Positions 35,506 to 43,375 of a DNA stretch of 64,000 nucleotides are shown here, one piece after another. The position numbers and the translations under genes are program-made. The stretch is from Lachnospiraceae bacterium. GTDB taxonomy: Bacteria; Bacillota; Clostridia; Lachnospirales; Lachnospiraceae. The notes below the pieces were generated by a model that saw only the letters and a list, made by a program, of their open reading frames with translations, searched no databases and was not told the origin of the DNA. The first letter of the stretch is position 1, and each line of letters opens with the position of its first letter. The DNA is taken from the NCBI GenBank assembly GCA_900199595.1, contig FZRB01000009.1, positions 35,073-99,072 of the forward strand. The letters are read 5' to 3'.

Positions 35506-36846
35506 CTAATTCGCTATGGCATCCAGCGGTTTTATCTTCGATGCCCATCTTGCCGGAAATGCACCGGCCATAACCGACACAAATATGGAAAGTATAATTG
35601 CACCGACGATAAGCCACAAAGGCGTATCCATTATCCATGTTCCCTCAGGCATTTTCATGAAAATCACAAGTTTACTGTTTATATATATGTTCACAAGCAG
35701 CGACAGTATCACTCCCAGTACTCCGCCCACAGCTCCCAGAAGTGCCGCCTCAAATAAAAACATGAAGCTTATATCATCACTGTCGGAGCCAAGCATTTTC
35801 AGAAGCCCTATCTCTCTTATTCTGTCATAAACCGCAGTCATCATAGTATTGATGATACCTATAACAGCAACTATCGCAGCTATTATTCCGATGGCACCCA
35901 GGATGAACTGTATCATATCCACAGTTCTTGTCACAGACTTCATTTCCTCCAGATTATTTATAACCTTATACCCCATGTCCTGAATAACCTTCGATACCCG
36001 CTCCACATTATCGACACTGTCTACTCTTACTATAAGTCTGTCGTAAGCCCACACTGAGTAAGGTCGGTTGTTTTTATCCAGAGGCTGTCCCGGTATACGT
36101 CCATTTACAGAGTTTCTCTTCAGAAAAAATTTTAGTGTTTCTATATCGGTATAGATACTATAACCATATTTATTAGTGGTCTCTCCCGACACCTTCAGCT
36201 TCTGATATTTTCCATCAGAGCGTGGACCTGTATCATCCTTCTCTGTACTGTCTCCCACCGAGGCTATCTGGGCTCCGTCTTCATCCAGATCATAAAGATC
36301 ATCATCTATATCCAGTTTATAATCCAGCTTTTTTCCCACCAGAGACTCCGTCCCCTTAGAACTATCCTTATATATCTGCCAGGTTTTTTCATTATAAAGA
36401 GTAGCCCTGACACCTTTATCTATGAGAAGAACCGGTCTGGAACCATTTTTCTTAGGAATCTCTCCGGCTTCAAGTTCAAGATACTGCATATACTCCTCCG
36501 GAACACCACTGATGGCTCCCCAGCCCACAAAGGAGCTGAGCTTTTCCTGACCGGAGGCCTCCAGAACCGGATATACTCCTGCTACATTATCCAGTTTTTC
36601 TATTTTTTTTACAGTAGCATCAGTAAGCAGTCTGTCCTTTCTATTCCGGGATTCGGTATATACATATATCTCCCGTGTACTTCCCGATTTCTCAACTTCC
36701 TCCAGCATGGTTTTCTTCGCACCGATACCGGTAGTGAGCATAGTTACTATGGACATGATTCCTATCATGATTCCCATAATCGTAAGAACAGTCCTGAGTT
36801 TTCTGACCTTCATATTTGCCATACTGAATCTGATCATGTAACCCAT
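35506..36846 (-). CDS. MacB/FtsX-type ABC transporter permease
   Basis: A 446-residue permease. An N-terminal TM segment within KLRTVLTIMGIMIGIMSIVT is followed by a large extracytoplasmic domain (about residues 45-310) and three C-terminal TM segments (QFILGAIGIIAAIVAVIGII, MFLFEAALLGAVGGVLGVIL, VGAIILSIFVSVMAGAFPAR). DRIREIGLLKMLGSDSDDI is the FtsX-family coupling motif. MacB-type systems work mechanically on substrates in the wall or outer layer instead of carrying them through the membrane. It is the third permease-side gene of a unit with the 316-residue accessory protein, the 870-residue permease and the ATPase. Confidence 0.88.
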   Translation of the reverse strand: MGYMIRFSMANMKVRKLRTVLTIMGIMIGIMSIVTMLTTGIGAKKTMLEEVEKSGSTREIYVYTESRNRKDRLLTDATVKKIEKLDNVAGVYPVLEASGQEKLSSFVGWGAISGVPEEYMQYLELEAGEIPKKNGSRPVLLIDKGVRATLYNEKTWQIYKDSSKGTESLVGKKLDYKLDIDDDLYDLDEDGAQIASVGDSTEKDDTGPRSDGKYQKLKVSGETTNKYGYSIYTDIETLKFFLKRNSVNGRIPGQPLDKNNRPYSVWAYDRLIVRVDSVDNVERVSKVIQDMGYKVINNLEEMKSVTRTVDMIQFILGAIGIIAAIVAVIGIINTMMTAVYDRIREIGLLKMLGSDSDDISFMFLFEAALLGAVGGVLGVILSLLVNIYINSKLVIFMKMPEGTWIMDTPLWLIVGAIILSIFVSVMAGAFPARWASKIKPLDAIAN

Positions 36847-36870
36847 GTAGTATCCTCTTTATTATCTATA

Positions 36871-37821
36871 TTAATCAAAATTTCTCTCAAGTCTCTTTCT
36901 CTTCAGTGTTCTTCTTACGAAGAATATCCCAACAAGAACAAGCGCTGCTGCAATAATTATCTCCGCCTTGTTAGCTTCCGTCAGATGCTTCGTGGTATCC
37001 TCTTTTATCTGTATGATATCCGAGAAATCCTGTTCAAGAACCGTAATATTTCCCATTCCCACTTTTTCACTGTATTTAGTACCATCTATATCTTCATAGG
37101 TTATTATCAGATCATTATCATACTGCGTAACATCCTGGGGATCATCATGCTTCGTAGCCTTAGTGATTATATCCACATTTGCATTCTTTCCTGATTTGAT
37201 ATTTCCTATATAGCTTGTAGCGTCGGCTATGTTGTGACCGCTGAGCTGGGCAGTTACCTTATATATATCAGCCGCTCCGATATTATTAATCGTTGATACT
37301 ATCTCTATATTGTCGCCAAGTCTGATTTCCTCCTCAGCTATATAGGTGTCAGAAACCAGAACCTCGGTTTTAAGCTTTATGGGAATATACACCGTGTCCT
37401 CAGTCTTGTAGCTTCCGCTCCAGTCCTCATATTCGGTTTTTATCTTAAGATTATAGGTTTTTTCAGCCAGCCCCTTTACAGCCTCAAAGTCAAATGTAAA
37501 CTCCTGTTCTTCTTCTCCGCCTATCTCATCTACATAGTCAGTTCCAACTCCATTTACCGGAAGGAATTCACCCTTATCGGAAACGGCAGTACACTTAAGA
37601 TTCATGATCATATTCTTTGAAGTATTCTTAAGAGTAAACTTAAGGGTAAATGTATCTCCCGGATATATCTCCTTTTTATCCAGAGAATAGGATGTCATCA
37701 TCACCCTGGGCGTCATGGCGTAGGAGCCGAAACGCTGTCCGGTTATTCCCGTTATAAGAATAACGAGTGACATGACCATTACTCTGAATATATTATTTCT
37801 TTTACTATGTTTATTTCTCAT
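36871..37821 (-). CDS. Extracytoplasmic beta-sandwich protein with C-terminal anchor, accessory to the ABC system
   Basis: A 316-residue protein. A signal peptide (FRVMVMSLVILITGITG, about residues 12-28) is followed by two Ig-like domains. The first has a FTLKFTLKNTSKNMIMNLKC strand set and the second NIEIVSTINNIGAADIYKVT, both in the CARDB/NEW3 style. A C-terminal TM segment (AEIIIAAALVLVGIFFV) and a basic tail complete it. Such COG1361-type proteins are common next to MacB-like permeases in Firmicutes. It may bind the substrate or carry force between the two permeases. No enzyme motif is seen. Confidence 0.8.
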   Translation of the reverse strand: MRNKHSKRNNIFRVMVMSLVILITGITGQRFGSYAMTPRVMMTSYSLDKKEIYPGDTFTLKFTLKNTSKNMIMNLKCTAVSDKGEFLPVNGVGTDYVDEIGGEEEQEFTFDFEAVKGLAEKTYNLKIKTEYEDWSGSYKTEDTVYIPIKLKTEVLVSDTYIAEEEIRLGDNIEIVSTINNIGAADIYKVTAQLSGHNIADATSYIGNIKSGKNANVDIITKATKHDDPQDVTQYDNDLIITYEDIDGTKYSEKVGMGNITVLEQDFSDIIQIKEDTTKHLTEANKAEIIIAAALVLVGIFFVRRTLKRKRLERNFD

Positions 37822-37872
37822 GTTGTTTCCTTTCTTCGCACCGTACCTCAGAGCTATTATTCTCTAGTGTAA

Positions 37873-40410
37873 TTATTCTCCGGACCTTATGAGTTCTCCC
37901 GCCACATCCAGCTTCATCTGTTTAAAGAATACATAGTTCGATCCTGCCAGAACTAACAGCGACAGAATTGACGCAATTATTATTCCCGGCCAGAATATAT
38001 ACATACTGGAATTGATAATAAGCCTCATCAAAGTGATATAGGTTACATATTCTATACCGATTCCCAGAACTATTCCGATTATTGTAGCAATTATCCAGAC
38101 TATACCGCCTTCTAATAGAACCGCTTTAAGAAGGCTTCTCTTTGTCATTCCGAGAGATCTTAGCTGTGCGAATTCATTCCTCCTCATTTGAAGTCCACTG
38201 ATGGTTACATTTAGCGTATTAAGCAGGCTTATCATTATCAGTATAAACAGAACGGCAACCACCTCAAGCACAACCTTCACTGCCCTTACTTCTATCAAAA
38301 TCCCCTGGAGAAACGGCGAGGTCTCCGAATAGTATGCCGAACTCTCTTCGGCTCCATGATAAAGGATATCCTTTTCATATACTGCATTCATATAATCATC
38401 CTTTAGAAAATCTCTGCAGAATATATTACTTATATGGAATCTTATGCCGTTATAATCCGACTCTGTCTTTCCTGTCATCTCAAAAAATCTGTCCAGTGGA
38501 ACTATGACTCTGGGACTAGGTGTCATATTATTCGGATCCTTCTCAACAATCCCTTCTATCACATAAGTCTTACATTTTCCTTCTTCTACAAGCTTCTCTC
38601 TTGCGGAATCTATGATCCAGGCTTCCTTAAAATGATTATGTCTGATTTCCGCATATTCTTCGTCACCTTCCTTTGATTTATCATAAGCATCAGCGTTCTT
38701 ACGTTCTTCCTGAACCAGTTCATACAACGCCGCCGGATCAACCACCGTTATTTCATCTCCAACCTTTACATCCAAGAGCCTGAATTTTTCCATTTCCATA
38801 AGAATTGTATTATCATCATATGCATCTTCAGGCGTGGTTTCTGTATAGTTCACAAGAACGATTCCATTTTCCGAAACATCCAGAGTTCCATCCACGAGAT
38901 AGTCTTCAAACCTCTTATAATCTTCTTCGTCATAACCACATATGATCATATTTGAGTCGTTCAGATCAAAGTAAGTATCCATATTAACTTCATATCTTTT
39001 TCTTTCTTCATCATATTTTTGGCGATTAGCATAATCCACTAGACCTTTTCCCGAATCTCTGTATGCTTTTCTTTCCTGTTTTTTCTTTTCCCGTTCCTCT
39101 CTTTTTTCTTCATCGTCGATAGGACCGCTATTTCCATATAGTTTTCCATCAAATGTATTTGTATTATATTCTTTATCTATATGCTTATATACCCATCTGT
39201 CCTCTGCTGTATAAAGATTAGACTGATATATATATTTCGGATCACTTATACCGTTTGACTTTACTATTTTCTCAAGGGCTTCCTTCGAATAAAGATCTAT
39301 CTTATGTTCTTCATATGAATCCACGTTATCAGTCCATCTGATAATAAACTGCTGATAATATCCATACATTGAATTGATCTCTGAATAGAATTTAAAGAAA
39401 ACTCCAAGCCATCCTCCTATCACCACTACTATGATCATTCCAAATACCATGGCGCAGACTGTTTTAATGAATCTTCCGTTATTTCTTTTTATATTCTTAT
39501 ATGCATAATCACCCTCAACACCAAAGATGAGTCCCCAGATACCACTTCTTCTCCTTTTGATTTTCTTTGCCTTGATTCTGTAAGTACCTCTTACTGCTTC
39601 AGAGGGACTCACTGCCAGAACCTTCTTAAGTCCGTCACCAACTGCAAAGTACATATCTCCGTAAAATGCAATCAATAGGAAAATTACCGGCAGTATATGG
39701 AACCCAACCGGATAAAGCCTCTTAGGATTAGTACATATAGGAATGCTGAGAAGAAATCCCGCTCCGATTCCTGCTATTATTCCTACAGTTTCCAGAACTA
39801 CAGATTCACGATATACTATTTTCTTTATCTGTTTTTTAGTTGCTCCTATACATCTTAGATTGCCGTAATCTTTCACCCTTTCCATAGCCGAGATGGATAT
39901 ATTATTTCTAAGAACCCCCACTCCGATAATAGCCAGAACAAATGCAATAAGCAGGCAGAACAAAATCATCAGATAACCTATTCCTTCATTATCCTGACAA
40001 TAGGTCCAGGACAGAAGGTCATTCAGTTCTGTCTCAACACCATAGGTCTTTGTAATATATTTAGAATAATAATTGATCAGAAGCTTTTCCTTTACATTTA
40101 TGTGAAGGGCATTTGCATATATAAGATCATCCGATTCACCGTTCCAGGAATAAACCTTTCCCAGATATGCCGAAGCTATAAAGTCTTCATTTGCCACTTT
40201 CTCAATAATATCCTTGTCATCAGTAAGGATAACTATCTCGTAGTCTTCATCCTTCCTTGCGTCTATTCTGCATTTTTCAACCCAGCAGACAAGCGTATTC
40301 AGAAACATGAACAAACCGGCCGCCACAATGAAACAGCCAATCACTGTAATAAACGATCTTTTCTTATTTATGCTGAGATATCTGCTCCCCAGTTCTCTAT
40401 AGTCTTCCAT
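37873..40410 (-). CDS. Large FtsX-domain ABC transporter permease
   Basis: A protein of about 845 residues with two FtsX cores. The N-terminal TM lies in KKRSFITVIGCFIVAAGLFM, a short outer loop follows, then MERVKDYGNLRCIGATKKQI (coupling motif) with further TM segments. A long extracytoplasmic domain comes next, and the last core has MRRNEFAQLRSLGMTKRSLL. This is the layout of BceB/LolC-like permeases. I place the start at the ATG at 40410, preceded by AGGTG, because the longer frame runs back through an intergenic hairpin. The outer domain is highly charged (EEKREEREKKKQERKAYRDS). The substrate is unknown. Confidence 0.85.
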   Translation of the reverse strand: MEDYRELGSRYLSINKKRSFITVIGCFIVAAGLFMFLNTLVCWVEKCRIDARKDEDYEIVILTDDKDIIEKVANEDFIASAYLGKVYSWNGESDDLIYANALHINVKEKLLINYYSKYITKTYGVETELNDLLSWTYCQDNEGIGYLMILFCLLIAFVLAIIGVGVLRNNISISAMERVKDYGNLRCIGATKKQIKKIVYRESVVLETVGIIAGIGAGFLLSIPICTNPKRLYPVGFHILPVIFLLIAFYGDMYFAVGDGLKKVLAVSPSEAVRGTYRIKAKKIKRRRSGIWGLIFGVEGDYAYKNIKRNNGRFIKTVCAMVFGMIIVVVIGGWLGVFFKFYSEINSMYGYYQQFIIRWTDNVDSYEEHKIDLYSKEALEKIVKSNGISDPKYIYQSNLYTAEDRWVYKHIDKEYNTNTFDGKLYGNSGPIDDEEKREEREKKKQERKAYRDSGKGLVDYANRQKYDEERKRYEVNMDTYFDLNDSNMIICGYDEEDYKRFEDYLVDGTLDVSENGIVLVNYTETTPEDAYDDNTILMEMEKFRLLDVKVGDEITVVDPAALYELVQEERKNADAYDKSKEGDEEYAEIRHNHFKEAWIIDSAREKLVEEGKCKTYVIEGIVEKDPNNMTPSPRVIVPLDRFFEMTGKTESDYNGIRFHISNIFCRDFLKDDYMNAVYEKDILYHGAEESSAYYSETSPFLQGILIEVRAVKVVLEVVAVLFILIMISLLNTLNVTISGLQMRRNEFAQLRSLGMTKRSLLKAVLLEGGIVWIIATIIGIVLGIGIEYVTYITLMRLIINSSMYIFWPGIIIASILSLLVLAGSNYVFFKQMKLDVAGELIRSGE

Positions 40411-40419
40411 TATTATCAC

Positions 40420-40510
40420 CTTTTCTATTCGGTTTTTTGCGAGCCTCGAGCATAGCTCTCGGCGAGAAACCGGAAAAGCATCCACCGGATGCTTTTCTAT
40501 TCGGTTTCTC
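40420..40510. repeat. 16-bp direct repeat bracketing a hairpin, between ABC ATPase and permease
   Basis: CTTTTCTATTCGGTTT occurs at 40420-40435 and again at 40492-40507. Between them is a 56-bp segment that includes GAAAAGCATCC (40473-40483) and GGATGCTTTTC (40487-40497) as perfect 11-bp arms around an ACC loop. Outer GAGAAACCG/CGGTTTCTC pairing extends the stem into the end of the ATPase gene. The layout suggests a small insertion or duplication with target-like repeats, or an mRNA structure that separates ATPase from permease expression. Confidence 0.75.
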
Positions 40511-41162
40511 CATCCTTGATTTTTATGATGCGGTCGGCTTCCCGGGCAAGGTCCATATTATGTGTAATAATCACAAGGGTCTGACCTATGTCATGAACTG
40601 ACTTCATCAGAAGGTCCATAACCTCCTGACCATTCTTTGAATCAAGAGCTCCCGTAGGCTCATCTGCCAGAACCAGTGACGGGCTGTTGGCAAGGGCTCT
40701 TGCTATGGCGCATCTCTGCTGCTGTCCACCTGAAAGCTGATTCGGAAGATGTCTTCTTCTTTCGGAAAGCCCCAGCAGCTCGATTATATGATCTATATAT
40801 TCTTTATCCGGTTTTCTGTGATCCAGAAGCACCGGCATCTTTATATTCTCCTCAACCGTAAGAACCGGAATCAGATGGTAAGCCTGGAAGATAAAACCCA
40901 CTTTTCTTCTTCTGAAGATACTAAGCTCATCATCGTTATACTTGGTAATTTCCTTTCCATCGACGATAACCGTTCCGTCTGACGGAGTATCAACTCCACC
41001 CATTATATTCAGCAGAGTAGACTTGCCGCTTCCGGAAGCACCGACTATAGATACCATGCTTCCTCTTTCTATCTCAAGGTTTACATTATGAAGAGCCAGC
41101 ACCTGATTCTCCTTTTCACCGTATATCTTTGTTACTCCTCTTAACTCAACTATATTATCCAT
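40497..41162 (-). CDS. MacB/LolD-type ABC transporter ATPase
   Basis: A 221-residue ATPase: Walker [22 protein letters not shown]-loop [13 protein letters not shown], signature [18 protein letters not shown], Walker [13 protein letters not shown] and switch His in IITHNMDLA. It is the first gene of the four-gene ABC unit. Its last codons form part of a long hairpin with the following intergenic sequence. MacB/LolD ATPases drive mechanotransmission or lipoprotein/peptide extrusion; no sensor kinase gene is next to it, so regulation is unclear. Confidence 0.93.
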   Translation of the reverse strand: MDNIVELRGVTKIYGEKENQVLALHNVNLEIERGSMVSIVGASGSGKSTLLNIMGGVDTPSDGTVIVDGKEITKYNDDELSIFRRRKVGFIFQAYHLIPVLTVEENIKMPVLLDHRKPDKEYIDHIIELLGLSERRRHLPNQLSGGQQQRCAIARALANSPSLVLADEPTGALDSKNGQEVMDLLMKSVHDIGQTLVIITHNMDLAREADRIIKIKDGETE

Positions 41163-41284
41163 CGCGTCTCCTTTTCTAAATGAACATAAGGTATCAATAC
41201 CTAATTACCTTTATTCACGTAGTAATTCATCCTATGAACCAAGATTAACATGTCAATCTTACATTCCCGTGACAAAACAAAAGA

Positions 41285-41312
41285 TGCAATCTTACATTTT
41301 CGTAAGATTGCA
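41285..41312 (-). terminator. Intrinsic terminator of the diguanylate cyclase gene
   Basis: Perfect 11-bp arms TGCAATCTTAC (41285-41295) and GTAAGATTGCA (41302-41312), loop six bases. On the minus strand TCTTTTGTTTTG follows. It lies 38 bp beyond the stop of the GGDEF gene. The sequence CAATCTTACATT also occurs 30 bp further on. Confidence 0.85.
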
Positions 41313-41350
41313 CCCATATTTACGTTATATAACAAACAGGAACTTAACCT

Positions 41351-42907
41351 CTAGCTAATCCTTACAGCCTTCATCCTTGTTTTTTCTTTATACATAGCTT
41401 CATCCGCCCGCTTAAAGACATCATCTACTGTTTTATCATTTTGAGTAAACTTCGAAACACCTATCGCTGCGGATACTCTTTCCCACTCTTCAAGTTCAGT
41501 ATCCTTCTGGATTTCGCTTATAGTATTCTTAAACTGTTCTTCCCTTTCTTCCAGATGATCAAAATCTTCACCCATAAGTATTATAATAAATTCATCTCCT
41601 CCTACACGGAATACCGGAGAATGCTTAAATATATTACAAATGATACCGGAAAGCTTAACCAGCGCTACGTTACCTTTGTCATGACCATAGCTGTCATTTA
41701 TCCGCTTCAGATAGTTCAGATCTACCATTCCAACACCAAATTCCGCAAAGCCTTCAGGAATATCTGAATCCAGTTTCTTGCATACTTCATCGTATGCGGC
41801 TTTATTACGGATGCCCGTCAATGTATCCTTCATGGCAAGATTCTTAGCATCTGCCTCTCTCTTTTTACTTTCATCCAGTTCTCTATTGGTATCGGTAAGA
41901 CTTTTCATATGATTATCCAGCTCGATAATCATATCTGAAGTTTCCGCCGCCAGTTCACCGACTTCGGTATGGTCTATGGCAAGTTTTTTGATTTTTTCAG
42001 CTACAGAAACATCCTTGTTATTGGAATATTCTTTTACACCCTCTGTAAGAAGCGAAAGTCTTTTCAGATAACGTCTTTCTACATAGAGAAGCATTATCAT
42101 AAAGCTTAAAATAATGAGCAATCCGAGAATCGAAGCATGGCGAACGGATCTTACAAGTATTTCTGAATTAATACTGTCCACCTCAACCTCGGTACAGATC
42201 AGACCCACCAGGTCTTCATCCATATATAACGGAGTATAACAGGTATAATTGTGGCCATATTGATTATCCCACTCCTGAAATTCATCCAGCTGTACACCCT
42301 TCTCCCAGGTTTCCCACATAACTCTTACTTCATCAAAAGGATTATCCTCCGGTGCATCCACTGCATAAACATCAAACATTCCCGGTTCACCAGGTTTTTC
42401 ATCACGTACAGCATCTACTATATATGTAACTGTTCCATCACTGCTGTCAGGTTTGATCAGATATGCATATACCAGACCAAATTCATCTCTTGCATCCTGG
42501 AATATAATAGTCCAGTATTCATAATCATATACAAGATACATCAGAAGAAGATCCTCAGGAAGATCGTCTATAAGAACATCCACACCAAACAGCTTATCCG
42601 GAAAAGCCTTATCAAAGGCCAGATTGAACTCATTAAGTGCAGTATCATATTCAGAGAATTCATAAGGAACTTCCATCTTGTCATGATACTGATCCAGATA
42701 CTTGATATATTTTATATAATCCTCTTTATCGTGCCTGATGATCGACTCCAGATAGTTGTTGACATTTCTGATCTGCTGAAGCTTCATGTTGTTATAGGTT
42801 TTGGTTTCATTCTGATATTCCACACACGCAAAAAGCACAATAAGAACAACGCTGAAGAATACAAATAATGCCGTGAATCTAGTTATCATCTTATCTTTTT
42901 TTCTCAC
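41351..42907 (-). CDS. Membrane-bound diguanylate cyclase (GGDEF)
   Basis: About 518 residues. A TM segment (FTALFVFFSVVLIVLFACV) precedes an extracytoplasmic sensor domain of roughly 220 residues, then a second TM segment (ASILGLLIILSFMIMLLYVE), a HAMP-like linker and a GGDEF domain with VFRVGGDEFIIILMG. RxxD is not seen before it, so product inhibition may be lacking. It makes cyclic di-GMP. The start is GTG at 42907 with AGGAGG six bases upstream; the longer frame from TTG has no such site. An HD-GYP protein that could degrade the messenger is encoded at 50.3-52.4 kb. Confidence 0.92.
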   Translation of the reverse strand: MRKKDKMITRFTALFVFFSVVLIVLFACVEYQNETKTYNNMKLQQIRNVNNYLESIIRHDKEDYIKYIKYLDQYHDKMEVPYEFSEYDTALNEFNLAFDKAFPDKLFGVDVLIDDLPEDLLLMYLVYDYEYWTIIFQDARDEFGLVYAYLIKPDSSDGTVTYIVDAVRDEKPGEPGMFDVYAVDAPEDNPFDEVRVMWETWEKGVQLDEFQEWDNQYGHNYTCYTPLYMDEDLVGLICTEVEVDSINSEILVRSVRHASILGLLIILSFMIMLLYVERRYLKRLSLLTEGVKEYSNNKDVSVAEKIKKLAIDHTEVGELAAETSDMIIELDNHMKSLTDTNRELDESKKREADAKNLAMKDTLTGIRNKAAYDEVCKKLDSDIPEGFAEFGVGMVDLNYLKRINDSYGHDKGNVALVKLSGIICNIFKHSPVFRVGGDEFIIILMGEDFDHLEEREEQFKNTISEIQKDTELEEWERVSAAIGVSKFTQNDKTVDDVFKRADEAMYKEKTRMKAVRIS

Positions 42908-43060
42908 AATACTCCTCCTGGAATAAGCAGAAATCAATCATGTCTCTTTTGTGGAAAAACTCAAAAAAACGCCATTTATATTTTAACACTAAAATATAAA
43001 TAGCGCTATCTTTAAATCAAATAGATATTTTGCATTATAAATTCATACATTGATATTATA

Positions 43061-43315
43061 ATGAATGGCTCCAGTTTATCTATGTATATTGATATGGATG
43101 ATGGATATCGTTCTTTTGACAAAGCATTAGCAACAGCATCTTTTTATCATCTTTCAGAAGAACAGGGTGCTGACATTATAAAAGAAATAACTTCTATTGT
43201 TGCGGAAAACTGGCGTTCTATTGCTACAAAATATGGGATAAGTGAATCTGAAAAAAAGATGATGAGCGCTTCATTTGAATTAGCTGAACAGGAAAACAAA
43301 AAGCTGACACTTTGA
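43061..43315 (+). pseudogene. HipA-like toxin C-terminal remnant
   Basis: An 84-codon frame resembling the final helical part of HipA-family kinases: SFDKALATASFYHLSEEQ, IIKEITSIVAENWRSIAT and KYGISESEKKMMSASFELAE. The frame is open only 14 codons further upstream, and no N-terminal kinase core or HipB antitoxin is present. The last codons KKLTL and the stop are encoded by the left arm of a perfect palindrome (43299-43339), so the original end may have been replaced. Best read as a decayed fragment; expression as a short protein is not excluded. There is no clear ribosome binding site. Confidence 0.6.
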
Positions 43316-43339
43316 ACCTGATTCAAAGTGTCAGCTTTT
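43299..43339. terminator. Perfect palindrome, family TGACACTTTGAA, copy 3
   Basis: Perfect 18-bp arms AAAAGCTGACACTTTGAA (43299-43316) and TTCAAAGTGTCAGCTTTT (43322-43339) with loop CCTGA. A/T tails on both sides make it a likely bidirectional terminator between the plus-strand HipA remnant and the minus-strand BlaR1 gene. It shares the loop and inner stem with copy 2 at 27 kb. Confidence 0.85.
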
Positions 43340-43375
43340 GGGATTTAGATAATTACAAAGATATCGTAATCATGA

